A DNA stretch of 64,000 bases from contig NZ_LR134290.1 of the NCBI RefSeq assembly GCF_900636545.1, positions 1,178,001-1,242,000 on the forward strand, given 5' to 3'. Origin of the DNA: Pseudomonas mendocina. Lineage in GTDB: Bacteria; Pseudomonadota; Gammaproteobacteria; Pseudomonadales; Pseudomonadaceae. Positions 19,225 through 30,420 of this stretch are shown here, one piece after another. The position numbers were made by a program, and so were the translations under genes. Each line of letters starts with the position of its first letter. Within the stretch, counting starts at the first letter, position 1. Under the pieces are notes generated by a model that was not told where the DNA came from, made no database searches, and saw nothing but the letters and a program-made list of their open reading frames with translations.

Positions 19225-20334
19225 CTATGGCGGACTGTTCGCTGGCGCTCCTGAGTCCGCCCTACGGCCGTTGAATACCTGGGTCACCTCGCCACCGAGA
19301 CGGAAGCTGTTGAACGGCCCCATCTCCTGGCTCATTTCGCGCGTCTGTTCGCTGCAGGCATAGAGGCTGCAGTAGGGCGCCAGCCAGGCGTACTTGAAGT
19401 CCTTGCGCAGCTCGCTCATGTCCTGCTTGGCGCCGGTGCGCTGGGCGAACGCAGCCGGGTCGCGCGCGCCTTGCAGCACGCGTTCGGCCAGGCGCTGCAG
19501 AGCGCCATGGTTCTCGCCACGCAGGTCGACTTCGTTGGCCTCGGCGAACGCGGCGATCATCGCCAGCGGCGGCAGGGCGTAGTTGTGGTAGGCGAGGGCG
19601 CGTTGGCTGCGGCGCATTTCGTTGGCCAGGTAGCCTTCGTCGTCGACCTGATTGGCAGCGATGCGGAACTGGCCCACGGACCAGTCGAACAGGTCGCGGC
19701 GATCACTGATCACCGCGACCGCCATCACCGACCAGGCCGCCCAGTAGCTGTGGTTGTTGATCTTGCGCAGCGGCAGGTCGCTCCACTCGCGCACCGTGTG
19801 TTCGGCCAGGCGGGTGAACCAGGCTTCGATGCGTGCGCTCTGCTGCGGGTAGGCGGCCAGCGGCTGCGACTCGGAGAACTTCAGGCGCAGCCAGGCGCCG
19901 GCCAGGCTGCCCAGCGCCCATTTGCGCATCGACTTGCCGGTGTGGTTGAACTGCTCGGACTCCAGCGCATCGGCGCTGGCCCAGCGATCCAGCCATTCGA
20001 TGGCGCATTCCAGGCGCTCCGGCTGACCGGTGCGCATGTAACCGGTGATCATCCGCCCGGCTTCCTTCTCCAGGCGGGTGATGTGCGAGGTCTGCTCGCG
20101 GAAGTTCTTCTCGGCCTTGCGGTTGAGCGTGGCGCGGGCACTGTCGGAGCCTTCGTACTTGCTGGTGAACTGCAGCTCACCGGTGTACGGCTGCGGAACC
20201 GCAGGGCAGACGGGCGCCTTGCCCTCGCGCTGGCCCACGGCGGCGTAGTAACCCGCTGGCGGCTGCAGCGCGGCGAAGGCTGGGCCGCTGAGCAGCAGCG
20301 CCATGAGCGTGAGTGGAGCGAGTCGTTTGGGCAT
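19225..20334 (-). CDS. algL: Periplasmic poly(beta-D-mannuronate) lyase AlgL
   Basis: It cleaves alginate by beta-elimination and clears stray polymer from the periplasm. The signal peptide [21 protein letters not shown] is cut before LQPP. The PL5 signature is [15 protein letters not shown] with the catalytic His and Tyr, and EYEG-like [13 protein letters not shown] lies near the N-terminus. RBS TGAGGAGGCCATC. Of its 369 residues, the last ~15 ([15 protein letters not shown]) are read from the dispersed repeat, which supplies the TAG stop, so the native C-terminus has been replaced or extended. The catalytic core is intact, so activity is expected. Confidence 0.96.
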   Translation of the reverse strand: MPKRLAPLTLMALLLSGPAFAALQPPAGYYAAVGQREGKAPVCPAVPQPYTGELQFTSKYEGSDSARATLNRKAEKNFREQTSHITRLEKEAGRMITGYMRTGQPERLECAIEWLDRWASADALESEQFNHTGKSMRKWALGSLAGAWLRLKFSESQPLAAYPQQSARIEAWFTRLAEHTVREWSDLPLRKINNHSYWAAWSVMAVAVISDRRDLFDWSVGQFRIAANQVDDEGYLANEMRRSQRALAYHNYALPPLAMIAAFAEANEVDLRGENHGALQRLAERVLQGARDPAAFAQRTGAKQDMSELRKDFKYAWLAPYCSLYACSEQTREMSQEMGPFNSFRLGGEVTQVFNGRRADSGAPANSPP

Positions 20335-20344
20335 GATGGCCTCC

Positions 20345-21775
20345 TCAGTCGTTCGCGCTGTGCTGCGCGACCTGCTGGTTGGGCCCGTCAGGGCGCTGGC
20401 ACAGGCTGGCCTGGACTTTCAGATCGTCGGCGCTGTCCTCGGGTTTCTGGATTTCCAGGGCGAAGAAGTTCTCTTCGCCCCAGCCCGGCTCGTCGCGCAG
20501 TTCCACGGCGAAGCGGCCGTCTGTATCGACGGTGTTGGGTTTCTCCAGCTTGAGCTGCTCGCGACGGCCGTTGAGGTACCAGATGGTGGCGTCGACGCGC
20601 TTGACCGAGGGGTCGCTGAAGCGCAAGTCGAGCTGGTGGCGGTTGCCGCGCAGGGTCAGCAGCTTGTTCTCGCCATTGACCAGCACCTCGTTGCTGCCCG
20701 GATGCAGGCGTTTCTCGCTGCTGAGCAGTTCGGTCTGGCCGCTGCAGCCGTTGTTCAGGGTGGCCATCAGTTGGCGGTGGATCTTGTCCGAGGCCAGGTC
20801 GTAGAGCGGCGAGAATTCCCAGATGAGGATCTTCGGCGGATCGTTCTGGAACGACTCGCTAGCCAGGTACTCGAGCATCGCCCCTTCCAGGCCGCCGCCC
20901 GGGAAGGCCGCGTTGAGCACGTCGGTGCCCAGGTACTGTTCGAGGAAACCGCCGAAGTTGTAGTTCTTGCCGCTGTGGCTGGTGCCGATCAGGGTGATCT
21001 TCGGGCTGCTGTCGTCGCCGAACAGCGCGTCGCCATCGCTGGCGTCCTTCGGCTCGGTGACGAACTGATCAACGTACTGCACTGCATAGCCGGTGCCGCA
21101 CAGCTGGCTGGCGACGTTCTGCATGGTGCCGGTCTTGCCCATCAGGCCGATGCGCTCGGTGACGAATTCCTTCTGCGGAATATCTTCGAAGCCGGGGATG
21201 CGCTTGACCGTCTCGGCCACCAGGCGTGCGGTGCGCTCGGCGCCGTAGGGCGTCCAGTGCTGGTCGCGGCGGAAGTAGAACTCCTTGTCGCTGTCCTCGT
21301 CGGTCAGCGGCGTCAGGTCCGGTACCCAGATACCCAGCTGTTCGAAGCGCGTCAGTGCCTGGCGGTAGTTGCGCAGCGCCTTGTCGTAGTCGAAGCGCTG
21401 GTAGTCGGCCGGGCGCAGCTTGCTGCGATTGACCAGGCCGCGGGTCGGTTGATAGACCACCACCAGTTCCACGCCGCGCTGCTTGAGGCCGTCGCGCAGT
21501 TCCTTCAGGCGCTGGTAGCCCATCTCGGTGGTGCCGAACTCGGTGCGCAGGTCTTCGACACTGCGGAACAGCCAGCCCTCGTCAGCATCCATCAGGGTGA
21601 CGAAGTTCTTCATATAGCTGGTGGTGTAACGGCTGGCGTCGTGTGCAGCCGGGCACAGCGAGCAGCAATCTTCCACCTGGTATTGCGGCGCCTGGCGCTC
21701 TTCGGCCTGCAGTGCGCTGCCGAATGCGGCGCACGTCACTGCCAGGGCCAGGGTCTTGAATTTGTATGCAGTCAT
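20345..21775 (-). CDS. algX: Alginate biosynthesis protein AlgX (acetyltransferase)
   Basis: The 476-residue periplasmic protein performs the final O-acetylation of the polymer and bridges the export complex. A signal peptide ends at about ALQA (residue 24). The SGNH-like domain has [19 protein letters not shown] with Asp-x-His and [14 protein letters not shown] with the catalytic Ser. A C-terminal carbohydrate-binding module of about 120 residues follows. N-terminal cysteines (DCCSLCPAA) are conserved and probably disulfide-bonded. It lies 10 bp after algL's start side and 11 bp from algG, in the usual order. Confidence 0.96.
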   Translation of the reverse strand: MTAYKFKTLALAVTCAAFGSALQAEERQAPQYQVEDCCSLCPAAHDASRYTTSYMKNFVTLMDADEGWLFRSVEDLRTEFGTTEMGYQRLKELRDGLKQRGVELVVVYQPTRGLVNRSKLRPADYQRFDYDKALRNYRQALTRFEQLGIWVPDLTPLTDEDSDKEFYFRRDQHWTPYGAERTARLVAETVKRIPGFEDIPQKEFVTERIGLMGKTGTMQNVASQLCGTGYAVQYVDQFVTEPKDASDGDALFGDDSSPKITLIGTSHSGKNYNFGGFLEQYLGTDVLNAAFPGGGLEGAMLEYLASESFQNDPPKILIWEFSPLYDLASDKIHRQLMATLNNGCSGQTELLSSEKRLHPGSNEVLVNGENKLLTLRGNRHQLDLRFSDPSVKRVDATIWYLNGRREQLKLEKPNTVDTDGRFAVELRDEPGWGEENFFALEIQKPEDSADDLKVQASLCQRPDGPNQQVAQHSAND

Positions 21776-21786
21776 GGGAGGCCTCG

Positions 21787-23322
21787 TCAGTTGGTCATCG
21801 GCTCGGGCTCGATCGGATCGATCAGCACGGGCAGGCGCTGGCGCACCATGAGGTCAAGGATTTCGTCCTGTTTCTCGCCGAGGATGCCGGCGAGCTGGAT
21901 GCCGCTGCTCTTGCGCGGTGCGAGCATCTTCACGCGGTACAGCTCGACCGACAGCGGCGAGTCGATGTTGATCGGGCTGGAGCCGTTGCCGGCCAGGGTG
22001 CCGCCGACGATGATCATCGAGATCTTGGTATCGAACGGGTCGAGGTCCAGGTCGCGGTCGGTGTCGGACAGGTCCTTGATGTGGCCGTACACACCGGTGA
22101 GCTGGTTCATCGCCGAGACGTTGTCGTAGAGGCGAATGTTCTCGCTGTTGCGGATGCGAATGCCGTGGCGCTGGTTGCCCAGTACATGGTTGCCCCACAG
22201 CAGGTTGTCGCCGCTCTCGTACAGGGTGATGCCGTCGGAGTGATTGCCGTGCACGCGGTTGTAGGCGATCAGGTTGCGTTCGCTGTTACGGTCGATGACC
22301 ACGCCGGAGAGCTTGTTGTCGTAGCTCTCGTTGTTGATGATCCAGCTGTCGTTGACCTCGCGCGAGATGATGATGCCGTGCTTCTTCTTGGTGCCGAACA
22401 CGGTGTTCTCGGCGATGATCAGGCCGTGCGAGCGGTCGTGCGGGTCGATGCCGTAGACGATGTTGTCGCGGTAGGTGTTGCCCTTGATCACCACGTTCTG
22501 CGCTTCGTAGCAGTAGAAGCCGTACCAGTGGTCGACGAACTCGGAGTCGATCAGCCAGCCGGTCGGCTCGTCGCGCTTGAGACGCTCGTGCATGTTCGGC
22601 GTGTACTGGGTGATCGACACCCCGTAGGACTTGGAGTTGTCGTAGCCCAGGCTGGTGATCACGCTGCCCGCGATATACAGCTCGCTGCCGCCCCAGGAGA
22701 CCAGGAACGGGCGGAATTCCTTACCGTTGTCACGCATGGTCGCCGGGCCGTTGTCGGCCTCGCGCCAGGCGGTGACGCGGGTATCGGTGATGAACATCAG
22801 GCCATCGTTGACCAGGAACGAGCCGCGCTCCTGCGACAGGCGCAGTTCGCGGGTTTCCTTGCCGACGTGCAGCGCTGCGCCTTCTGCCACGACGATGGGC
22901 AGGCGAGCGAGGTAGACGCCAGGTTCCTGTTCGGCGAACTGGCTGTCGGGCAGCGCCTTGGCCAGATCCTGGGCGGTGACCAGGCCACCTTCGATGAAGA
23001 TCGCCTGGGGCATGCCCTGCTGGCGTTTGATCCATTCGCGCAGGCGTTCGTTGCCGCCGGTGAAGTCCTTCAGCGCGTCCTGGCGCAGCATACGCCGCAC
23101 CACTACCTTGCCGCGTTTGTCACGCGGAATCTTGGCCAGCACGGCCTCCTTGGTGTAGCCGGACAGGTCCGGCAGCTTTGGCGCTTCCATATGCAGTTCG
23201 TCAGCCGGTGCACTGCGCACGCGGTAGTCGAACTGATGCTGCGTCGGGTTGGCCTGGGCCAGGGGTACCGTGAGGCACAAGGCGCCGAGCAGCAGGGGTA
23301 GGGCTAAGCCGTTGGGTTGCAT
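21787..23322 (-). CDS. algG: Poly(beta-D-mannuronate) C5 epimerase AlgG
   Basis: It converts mannuronate to guluronate within the polymer in the periplasm. The 511 residues begin with a signal peptide (PLLLGALCLTVPLAQA). The right-handed parallel beta-helix is evident from the rung repeats NVVIKGNTYRDNIVYGIDPH, IIAENTVFGTKKKHGIIIS and NLIAYNRVHGNHSDGITLY. The catalytic DPHDRSHG motif is intact. It sits between algE and algX, consistent with its structural role in the periplasmic complex. Confidence 0.97.
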   Translation of the reverse strand: MQPNGLALPLLLGALCLTVPLAQANPTQHQFDYRVRSAPADELHMEAPKLPDLSGYTKEAVLAKIPRDKRGKVVVRRMLRQDALKDFTGGNERLREWIKRQQGMPQAIFIEGGLVTAQDLAKALPDSQFAEQEPGVYLARLPIVVAEGAALHVGKETRELRLSQERGSFLVNDGLMFITDTRVTAWREADNGPATMRDNGKEFRPFLVSWGGSELYIAGSVITSLGYDNSKSYGVSITQYTPNMHERLKRDEPTGWLIDSEFVDHWYGFYCYEAQNVVIKGNTYRDNIVYGIDPHDRSHGLIIAENTVFGTKKKHGIIISREVNDSWIINNESYDNKLSGVVIDRNSERNLIAYNRVHGNHSDGITLYESGDNLLWGNHVLGNQRHGIRIRNSENIRLYDNVSAMNQLTGVYGHIKDLSDTDRDLDLDPFDTKISMIIVGGTLAGNGSSPINIDSPLSVELYRVKMLAPRKSSGIQLAGILGEKQDEILDLMVRQRLPVLIDPIEPEPMTN

Positions 23323-23333
23323 GATCCGATCCC

Positions 23334-24791
23334 TCAGAAGCGCCAGATGAAGTCGACGAAGGCACGGTGCATCACCGAGTCGGTGCCGCTGCCGTAGGCG
23401 TCGCCCGGCAGGAACACGCCGGCGCGCAGGCGTACCAGGGCCGAGCGATCATCCAGCTGTTCGGCGACCGTGGCCGGCAGCAGGCCCTGCTTGAAGTAGC
23501 GGGTCAGCACCAGGTCGACTTCCTGGCCGATGTCTTTCTCGCCCGCCACCAGCGGCGCGGTGATGCCGCTGTCGCCGACGTCCTGGTCGCCATCGACACG
23601 CCAGAAGCGGTGGTAGACGACGCTGGCGTCGTAGTCCTCGCCCAGTTGCCAGGAACTGAACGCGCTGGCCACCTGCAGGTTGGACAGCTCGCCACGGAAG
23701 GCCTCGCCATAGCGGTGCAGGCGCGATTCGACGCCGGTGAAGTTGGCGCGATTGCTGTCCAGGCCGGTCTGCATGAACTGGCGCGACTTGCCTTCATCGC
23801 CACCGCCGCTGCCGCGGGAGTAGGCGGCGCCGACCTTCCAGTTGTCGTCGAGGCTGTAGCGCAGGCCCAGATCCACGGCCCAGGCATCCACGTCCTGGCT
23901 GCGCGAGCCGGTGGCGATGCGGTCGTTGCCGACCACTTCCTGCTGCAACTGATCGGTATCGCCCTTGAGCCAGGTGAACTGCGCCCAGTAGTTGAGGCGG
24001 TTGCGTGAGTTGCGCTCGAAGAAACCGCCGTCGGCATGCAGGCCGAACCAGGTCAGGTCGCCGGTGTAGCGTTTGCTCAGTTCGTCGAGGCGCTCGCCGG
24101 GCCGTGCGAGGTGGCCGTCGTCGCGGCTGTGATGGAGGTTGGCGCCGATGCGGTGGCCGGGCGTCCATTGGTAGTCGAGGCCGGCGAAGTAGTGGCGGCG
24201 GTCTTCGTCTTCGGGGGCCAGGTCGTCGAGGTCGGTGCGGTAGTCGGAGAAACGCTCGGCAACGCCGACCGTGGCTTGCAGCAGGGTGGTGTCGAAGCGC
24301 CAGTTGACCGCTTCGATGTTGGTGTCCCACCAGGCGCCGTCGTCGCTGCGCAGGCGCTGGCGGCCGACTCGCAGGTGCTCACCGGGGTAGGCGGTGAGGC
24401 CGGCGTAGTCGACCCAGAACTCGCGCATGGCCAGGTAGCTCTTGTCCGGCTGACGGGCGTCGCTACGCTGTGTGCTGTCTTCGCCGTCGTCCTGCAACGG
24501 GTCCGTTTCGATGGTGTCGGTGGCGGTGACCGCCTGGCCCATGGCGAAGGCGCTCCAGTCGCCGCGCTCGCCGTATGCCCAGGGGCGCAGGTCGAGACCG
24601 ATACCGCTGACGTCGCCACCCTCGCGGGTGCCGAGGTCACGGTCGTCTTCCGATTGTGCGGTGATCTTCACATCCAGGCCGAAATTCTTCGGCGCATCCG
24701 CCGCCCAGGCAGCGCTGGCTGCCAGCAGGCTGGCGCTCAGCCCCAATTGGCTGACGATACGATTTAGCTGCATGCGTGCATCCTTGTTCAT
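23334..24791 (-). CDS. algE: Alginate outer-membrane export porin AlgE
   Basis: The 18-stranded beta-barrel exports alginate across the outer membrane. Of 485 residues, the signal peptide is [24 protein letters not shown], counted from the second Met; the mature part begins [22 protein letters not shown]. The protein ends in the outer-membrane signature ...VDFIWRF with C-terminal Phe. Alternating strand text ([29 protein letters not shown]) is typical. The ATG at 24791 overlaps the algK stop in an ATGA junction. An internal start seven residues in is possible. Confidence 0.96.
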   Translation of the reverse strand: MNKDARMQLNRIVSQLGLSASLLAASAAWAADAPKNFGLDVKITAQSEDDRDLGTREGGDVSGIGLDLRPWAYGERGDWSAFAMGQAVTATDTIETDPLQDDGEDSTQRSDARQPDKSYLAMREFWVDYAGLTAYPGEHLRVGRQRLRSDDGAWWDTNIEAVNWRFDTTLLQATVGVAERFSDYRTDLDDLAPEDEDRRHYFAGLDYQWTPGHRIGANLHHSRDDGHLARPGERLDELSKRYTGDLTWFGLHADGGFFERNSRNRLNYWAQFTWLKGDTDQLQQEVVGNDRIATGSRSQDVDAWAVDLGLRYSLDDNWKVGAAYSRGSGGGDEGKSRQFMQTGLDSNRANFTGVESRLHRYGEAFRGELSNLQVASAFSSWQLGEDYDASVVYHRFWRVDGDQDVGDSGITAPLVAGEKDIGQEVDLVLTRYFKQGLLPATVAEQLDDRSALVRLRAGVFLPGDAYGSGTDSVMHRAFVDFIWRF

Positions 24792-26164
24792 GGCTGGCTG
24801 ACCTGCAGGGCGGCCTGCTGTTGCAGGACGATGCCGCGGGCATCGCGCTCTTCACGCAGCAGGCGTTGGCCTTCGGCCAGTTGTGCCGGGGTCAGGCTCT
24901 CGGCCACCGCGTGAGCCAGCTCGAAGGTCGGTGGCGTGTTGCGCGGCAGGGCCAACTGGCTGAAGACATAGGCGTTGACCGGGTTGGGCTTGACCCCGCG
25001 GCCCTGGCTGAACATCTGCGCCAGGGCGAAGTCGGCGCTGAGCTGGCCGGCGCGCGCGGCGCTGAGCAGGTGATCGAGCGCCTGCTGGGCGTAGACCTCG
25101 CCCAGGTAGCCGCGCAGGTAGATCTGGCCCAGGTAGTAATTGGCGCTGGGCTCGCTGGGTGCGGCCTTGCGCAGGTGCTCCTCGGCCTTCTTCGGCTGCT
25201 GCGGGAGCAGCTTGCCTTCGTAGTACAGGCGTCCGAGCAACAGTTCGGCCCGCGGCAGTGCGGCCTCGCGGCCCTTCTCCAGGTAACCGAGCAGGGTGTC
25301 GATATCGCCCTGGCCCGGATAGTCGTAGAGCAGGCGTGCCAGGCTGACCCAGGCGGCCGGGTAGCTCGGCGCGATGGCCTCGAGCAGGTCCTGCGCCTGC
25401 TGCGGTTGCGGCTGGCCCAGCTCGGGATCACTGAGTACCTGAGCCACGGACTCGACCTGGTTGGGCGAAACGCTACCGGCACGATAGCCTGCCAACAGTT
25501 GGTCGATCAGTGCCTGGCGGTCGTCTTCGCGGTTCTGCTTCTGGTACACGGTGGCCAGCTCGGCGTAGCAGGCGTCGTTGCTGGCCAGGCGTGCCTGGCA
25601 GATGCGCTCGATCTCGCCCAGGTGCTGGTCGTAGGTGCCATCGGTGCGATACAGAAGAATCTGCGCCAGCTCTGCCTGGGGCAGGCCCTGCTGGCGCCAG
25701 TCCTGGATACGTTGCGCGAGGTTCATGGCGGGAAAGTCCTGTGGATAGAACAGGTAGAGTTCGGTCAGCGGTAGCAGTGCACTGGGCTCGCGGGCCTGGG
25801 CTGCGCTTTCCAGCAGCTCGGCGGCCTCCTGGCGCTCGGCCAGGGTGCTACCGGGCTTGCGCGCCAGCAGCTTGCCGAGGCGCGCCTTGGCACGCGGCGA
25901 ACCATCCAGGGCCTGGCGATAGATGCGCTCGGCCTCGTCCAGGTCCTGGGTCTGACCATTGGCGGCGTAGATGTCGGCCAGGCCGATCTGCGCGTCGCTG
26001 TAGCCCATCTCGGCGAGCTGGCGGAAATGCCATTCGGCGGTCTGCTGGTCACCGCTCTGCAGGGCTTCGCGGGCCAGGCGCTCATCCGGCAGGCCGGCGC
26101 AGCCAGCCAGCGTGGCGCTGACGGCGAGGCCGAGCAGGGCAGGGCGAAGGAGGGGCATGCTCAC
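24788..26164 (-). CDS. algK: Alginate secretion lipoprotein AlgK (TPR/Sel1 scaffold)
   Basis: The 458-residue outer-membrane lipoprotein has its lipobox at LAGC with Cys22. Sel1/TPR repeats run through most of the protein ([25 protein letters not shown] in part, [24 protein letters not shown] in part, [37 protein letters not shown]). AlgK helps AlgE reach the outer membrane and links it to AlgX and Alg44. It is coupled to algE by a 4-nt overlap and follows alg44 by 12 bp. Confidence 0.96.
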   Translation of the reverse strand: MSMPLLRPALLGLAVSATLAGCAGLPDERLAREALQSGDQQTAEWHFRQLAEMGYSDAQIGLADIYAANGQTQDLDEAERIYRQALDGSPRAKARLGKLLARKPGSTLAERQEAAELLESAAQAREPSALLPLTELYLFYPQDFPAMNLAQRIQDWRQQGLPQAELAQILLYRTDGTYDQHLGEIERICQARLASNDACYAELATVYQKQNREDDRQALIDQLLAGYRAGSVSPNQVESVAQVLSDPELGQPQPQQAQDLLEAIAPSYPAAWVSLARLLYDYPGQGDIDTLLGYLEKGREAALPRAELLLGRLYYEGKLLPQQPKKAEEHLRKAAPSEPSANYYLGQIYLRGYLGEVYAQQALDHLLSAARAGQLSADFALAQMFSQGRGVKPNPVNAYVFSQLALPRNTPPTFELAHAVAESLTPAQLAEGQRLLREERDARGIVLQQQAALQVSQP

Positions 26165-26176
26165 GGCGTGACCTCC

Positions 26177-27340
26177 TTAGCGACCTGCCGCGACAGCGCG
26201 GTCGACCAGCCAGCCCAGCGACGGGCCACGGTCGATCACCACGTCCACCGGCTGACCGGCGAGACTGGCCGGCAGGGTGTCCTGCGGCTTGATCACCACG
26301 CGGATATCCGAGCTCAGGCCGCCATCATGCAGCGCGCTGCTGACGATCTCGCCGTGACGCGCCTGGTCTTCGCCCGCGACCTTGAAGGTCACCGGCGTGC
26401 CGGGGCGAGCCTGTTCCAGGTGACGGTAGGGGAAGCTGGCGCTGACGGTGGCCACGCCATCCTGCGGGACCAGTTCGAAGATCACGTCGCCCTTGCTGGC
26501 GAACTGGCCGTCGGCCACCAGTTGGCGGGCGATCTTGCAGTTGCACGGGCTGGTCAGCGTGCCCTGCATCTCGCGGGCGAACAGCGCTTCGATCTGGCTC
26601 GGTTCGAGCTGGTCGTCGCCCAGATGGCCCTTGAGCATTTCCAGCATGCTGGTGGTGAAGGTGGCGATCGGCGCGCCTTTTTCCACCACACCATCCGGCT
26701 GCACCAGAGCTTGTACGCTGCCTTCACGCGGCATGGTCACTTGCAGCGCCGGCAGGCTGATCTGCGCCGACTGCGCGTGGGTGACGAAGTACAGGCCGTA
26801 GATCGACTTGCCGATGTAGCCGAACGCGGCCAGGCCGATCACGAAGATCGCGGCGCTGAAGGTTACTGCACGCAGGCGACCGAACATGCCCATGCCACCG
26901 CCAGCGCCGTTCTTGCGCGCCTTGGTGAAGTTGTCGCGCTGGAGGATGTGCAGCACCTCGCCGACGTTGACCAGTTCACCGGCCAGGTGGCTGCTGATCA
27001 GGTGGCGCAGGGCCGCGGTTTCACGTGCGCCGAGGCCGTGGAACTGGCAGCCGACGCGGTTGTGCTCGGGCTGCACCGAGGTGACCTGGAATTCGATGTC
27101 CAGGCCCAGTACCAGGCTGTCGAGCTGGAACTGCAACTGGCCGCGGTGGAAGTCCCCGACCTTGTGCGTGGCGTTTTCGCTGGTGAAGCTGAAGCCGCCG
27201 GCAGAGACATCCTGCAGGCGCGCATCGATGCGTTCGCGCTGGGCGTTAGTGTAGCGCAGGCGCCCCGGCAGCTTGACGCGGGCGTGCTGGCGCTGGGCCT
27301 CGGACTCATGGACGACGTTGAGATTGGCGACGGAGTTCAT
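26177..27340 (-). CDS. alg44: c-di-GMP-binding alginate co-polymerase Alg44
   Basis: The 387-residue inner-membrane protein has a cytoplasmic PilZ domain (about 14-120), one membrane helix (VTFSAAIFVIGLAAFGYIG) and a periplasmic HlyD-like domain. The c-di-GMP ligands are all present: R17-QHA-R21, then D44-V-S46-AGG. Binding of c-di-GMP switches on polymerisation by Alg8, so the main post-translational control of the cluster is intact. Conserved cysteines appear in LTSPCNCKIARQL. It lies 26 bp after alg8. Confidence 0.97.
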   Translation of the reverse strand: MNSVANLNVVHESEAQRQHARVKLPGRLRYTNAQRERIDARLQDVSAGGFSFTSENATHKVGDFHRGQLQFQLDSLVLGLDIEFQVTSVQPEHNRVGCQFHGLGARETAALRHLISSHLAGELVNVGEVLHILQRDNFTKARKNGAGGGMGMFGRLRAVTFSAAIFVIGLAAFGYIGKSIYGLYFVTHAQSAQISLPALQVTMPREGSVQALVQPDGVVEKGAPIATFTTSMLEMLKGHLGDDQLEPSQIEALFAREMQGTLTSPCNCKIARQLVADGQFASKGDVIFELVPQDGVATVSASFPYRHLEQARPGTPVTFKVAGEDQARHGEIVSSALHDGGLSSDIRVVIKPQDTLPASLAGQPVDVVIDRGPSLGWLVDRAVAAGR

Positions 27341-27366
27341 GGTGGCTAATTCCTATTCGAGTACGG

Positions 27367-28848
27367 TCATACCAGCGCCAGCAGCGCGGCGATGAAGACG
27401 GAGGCAGCAGAAAAAGTCATGGCACGCGACGACCAGCTGTTGAACCAGTTGGCGAAGCTGGACAGGCCGCGGTTGAGCTTGGTGTTCTGGCGCGTCCAGG
27501 ACTGTTGGTCGAGGCGGAAGAACACGTAGATCTTCACCAGGGCGCCGACGATCTGGTTGTAATAGAGCAGCGCCGGGTAGGCCGGGCCGATGCGGTGCCC
27601 GGAGAGCATCAGCAGCAGGGTCAGGATCAGCCGAGTAGTACCGATCCACAGCAGGTAGATCAGCAGGTACATCACGCTGTACTTGAGGCTGGCGATGATC
27701 GCCACGCACAGGCCCAGCAGGCAGGTCCACATCGACACGCGCTGGTCGAACAACACCAGGGTAGTGAAGGCGCCGAGGCGACCCAGGCCCAGGCGCAGGG
27801 CGCGCGAGTTCTGCCGCAGGTTGTTGCCATACCAGCGGAACATCAGCTTGCGGCTGGCCTTGATGAAGCTCTTCTCCGGCGGGTGCTCGACCGTGTTGAT
27901 AGCGGCGTCCGGCACATAGAAGGTGTCGTAGCCCAGACGCATCAGGCTGTACCAGCTGGACTTGTCGTCACCGGTGAGGAACTGGAAACGACCCAGGCGC
28001 CAGTGCTCGAGGTGGTCGGCTTCGACATCGCGAATGAACTCGGGGTCGGTCACCACGCTGGCGCGGAACACCGACATGCGCCCGGTCATGGTCAGCACGC
28101 GCTTGGAGAGCGCCATCGAGCACATGTTGAGGTGACGCTGGGCGAAGCGCAGCTTGTGCCATTCGCTCATCAGGTAGCTGCCGCGTACCTCGCAGAACTC
28201 GTTGGTGGTCAGCCCGCCGACATTGGGGAAGAGCTTGAACCAGGGCACGCATTTACGGACCACTTCAGGTTCGAGCACGGTGTCGCCGTCGATCACCGCC
28301 ACCACCGCATCGCGGTCCGGCATCTGCCGGGAAATGGCGCGGAAACCGTGGGCCAGGCCGTCACGTTTGCCGGTGCCGGGAATGCGCACGATGTCCAGGG
28401 TGACGTGCGCCGGCGGTTCGGCCTGAGCCCAGAGGTTCTTGATCAGCAGCTCGTCGGAGAGCTCGACGATCGAGCACACCACCGTGGTCGGGTAGCCGCA
28501 GTCGATGGCTTCGCGAATCACCGAGCGGTAGACCATGGCAGTGGTCAGTGCCTCGATGCGAAAGCTGGTGACCAGCAGGAACACATGAGAGGGGTCGGCG
28601 TCCTTGCCGAGTTTTGTAACCTTGCGGCGGTACCAGGGGTACACCAGGTAAAGGAACAGGCAGCCACGCACGAAGTGCATGGCACCCATGGAATAACGCC
28701 AGATGCCGACGATGCCGATCAGCAGCAGGAAGTGTCGCGAGTCGGGATCGAACACAGACCGCGGCAGCGCCAGCGCCAGGAGCATCAGCAGGCTGAGATA
28801 GAGCATCCAGCCACTGGCTTGGTTGAGGCCGTTCTTGAGCTTGTCCAT
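27367..28848 (-). CDS. alg8: Alginate polymerase Alg8 (GT2 glycosyltransferase)
   Basis: The inner-membrane enzyme joins mannuronate from GDP-mannuronate into the growing chain. In 493 residues there are membrane helices at the N-terminus ([35 protein letters not shown]) and two to three near the C-terminus. The cytosolic GT2 domain has [14 protein letters not shown] with the metal-binding DxD, and [18 protein letters not shown] in the acceptor/QxxRW-like region. It sits between algD and alg44, as in every known alginate cluster. Confidence 0.96.
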   Translation of the reverse strand: MDKLKNGLNQASGWMLYLSLLMLLALALPRSVFDPDSRHFLLLIGIVGIWRYSMGAMHFVRGCLFLYLVYPWYRRKVTKLGKDADPSHVFLLVTSFRIEALTTAMVYRSVIREAIDCGYPTTVVCSIVELSDELLIKNLWAQAEPPAHVTLDIVRIPGTGKRDGLAHGFRAISRQMPDRDAVVAVIDGDTVLEPEVVRKCVPWFKLFPNVGGLTTNEFCEVRGSYLMSEWHKLRFAQRHLNMCSMALSKRVLTMTGRMSVFRASVVTDPEFIRDVEADHLEHWRLGRFQFLTGDDKSSWYSLMRLGYDTFYVPDAAINTVEHPPEKSFIKASRKLMFRWYGNNLRQNSRALRLGLGRLGAFTTLVLFDQRVSMWTCLLGLCVAIIASLKYSVMYLLIYLLWIGTTRLILTLLLMLSGHRIGPAYPALLYYNQIVGALVKIYVFFRLDQQSWTRQNTKLNRGLSSFANWFNSWSSRAMTFSAASVFIAALLALV

Positions 28849-28898
28849 TTGCGTCTCCGCGTACCTGCACGCGCTGGGCGTGCAGGTACGCTCGGGCC

Positions 28899-30209
28899 TT
28901 ACCAGCAGATGCCTTCGGCCACGCCGTTGCTGGCGTGGGGCATGAAACCGACCAGGTCGATCACCCGCTTGCCGCTCGGCGCCTGCTCGGCCAGCTTGGC
29001 GAAACGCTCGTCGCTGTTGCCCAGGACGATGATGTCGGCCTTCGCCACGACGTCTTCCAGGTCGCTGTTGAGCAGCGAGGAAACGTGCGGAATCTTCGAC
29101 TCGATGTAGTCCTTGTTGGCGCCGTGTACGCGGGCGTACTCGACGTTGCGGTCGTAGATGCTCAGGTCGAAACCCTTGCCGATGAGCATTTCCGCCAGTT
29201 CCACCTGTGGGCTTTCGCGCAGGTCATCGGTACCGGCCTTGAAGCTCAGGCCGAGCAGGGCGACCTTGCGCGACTCCTGGCTGGCGATGATGTCGAAGGC
29301 CTTCTGCACCTGGGCAGCGTTGCTGCGCATCAGCGAGCCGATCAGCGGGGCTTCCACGTCCAGGCTGCTGGCGCGGTAGTTCAGCGCGCGTACGTCCTTG
29401 GGCAGGCAGGAACCACCGAAGGCGAAGCCGGGCTTCATGTAATACTTGGAGAGGTTCAGCTTGTGGTCCTGGCAGACCACGTCCATTACCTCGCGGCCGT
29501 CGACGCCGACTGCCTTGGCGATGTTGCCGATCTCGTTGGCGAAGGTGACCTTGGCCGCGTGCCAGACGTTGCAGGTGTACTTGATCATCTCGGCGACCTC
29601 GATGTCCTTGCGGATGATCGGCGCATCCAGCTCGCTGTAGATGCTTTCCAGCAGATCGCCGGAGGCCTTGTCCAGCTCACCGATGACGGTCATTGGCGGG
29701 AAGTCGTAGTCCTTGATCGCGGTGCTTTCACGCAGGAACTCGGGGTTCACCGCCAGGCCGAAATCGACGCCGGCCTTCTTGCCCGAGCAATCTTCGAGAA
29801 TCGGCAGTACCACGTTCTTCGCGGTGCCCGGCAGCACGGTGCTGCGCACCACCACGGTGTGACGCTCGTTCTTGTCGCGCATGGCCATGCCGATTTCGCG
29901 GCACACGCCTTCGATGTAGTTCAGCTCCAGATCGCCGTTCTTCTTGCTCGGCGTGCCGACACAGATGAACGACACATCGCTCTCCAGAACGGCGGCGGCG
30001 ACGTCAGTGGTGCCGCGCAGGCGGCCCTGACGCAGGCCCTGTTGCAGCAGTTCTTCCAGGCCCGGCTCGACGATGGGCGATTTGCCGTTGTTGATCAGGT
30101 CGATCTTGTTCGCGGAGATGTCCACGCCAATCACGTCGTGACCGCGTGCCGACAAACAGCCGGCACAAACGGCACCTACATAACCCAAACCGAAGATACT
30201 GATTCGCAT
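28899..30209 (-). CDS. algD: GDP-mannose 6-dehydrogenase AlgD
   Basis: It oxidises GDP-mannose to GDP-mannuronate with two NAD+, the committed step. The 436 residues match the family length. [20 protein letters not shown] is the NAD-binding start; the catalytic Cys is in [18 protein letters not shown], and [12 protein letters not shown] is the C-terminal UDPGDH-type motif. The start at ATG 30209 is supported by GAGGTGAATACC. It is the first gene of the operon and its upstream region carries the main transcriptional control. Confidence 0.98.
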   Translation of the reverse strand: MRISIFGLGYVGAVCAGCLSARGHDVIGVDISANKIDLINNGKSPIVEPGLEELLQQGLRQGRLRGTTDVAAAVLESDVSFICVGTPSKKNGDLELNYIEGVCREIGMAMRDKNERHTVVVRSTVLPGTAKNVVLPILEDCSGKKAGVDFGLAVNPEFLRESTAIKDYDFPPMTVIGELDKASGDLLESIYSELDAPIIRKDIEVAEMIKYTCNVWHAAKVTFANEIGNIAKAVGVDGREVMDVVCQDHKLNLSKYYMKPGFAFGGSCLPKDVRALNYRASSLDVEAPLIGSLMRSNAAQVQKAFDIIASQESRKVALLGLSFKAGTDDLRESPQVELAEMLIGKGFDLSIYDRNVEYARVHGANKDYIESKIPHVSSLLNSDLEDVVAKADIIVLGNSDERFAKLAEQAPSGKRVIDLVGFMPHASNGVAEGICW

Positions 30210-30420
30210 GGTATTCACCTCGTCCGTTCGATGCAGTTTCAAATACTGGCCTTTTGGCCAAAACTAGTCCGTGAACTTGCTTTTCAAATAAGAGCAAGTT
30301 CATTCAGGCATAAGTAGAGAGTGGTGCCTGAATTGGCACCGAGTGCGGGCCTTTATATATAAGGTGGCCCTTTGATGTTGTCGCTTTAACCTCGTACGAG
30401 GCCTCTGTAACGGTACTCTT
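30210..30420 (-). promoter_or_regulatory. algD leader and proximal promoter region
   Basis: Two strong dyads stand out. GAACTTGCT and AGCAAGTTC form a perfect 9-bp inverted repeat around 11 nt (30274-30302). GGTGCC and GGCACC surround 6 nt (30322-30339). The first contains GAACTT, the -35 sequence of AlgU (sigma-22) promoters, in both directions, but I see no TCTGA-like -10 at 16-17 nt. TATATATAAAGG on the minus strand (30352-30363) is -10-like. One AlgR-like CCGTTCG lies at 30224 in the leader. Expected regulators are AlgU, AlgR and AmrZ; none is proven by sequence alone. Confidence 0.6.

Noticed and set aside
20303-23301. Very long plus-strand frames opposite algX and algG
   Set aside because: They are antisense shadows caused by codon bias; the minus-strand genes are unambiguous.
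27505-29109. 534-codon plus-strand frame opposite alg8
   Set aside because: It mirrors alg8 and the end of algD and has no family features.
30224-30232. Second AlgR box in the algD leader (CCGTTCGAT)
   Set aside because: One mismatch in a 9-mer next to the RBS is too weak to call a site by itself; mentioned only within the control region.
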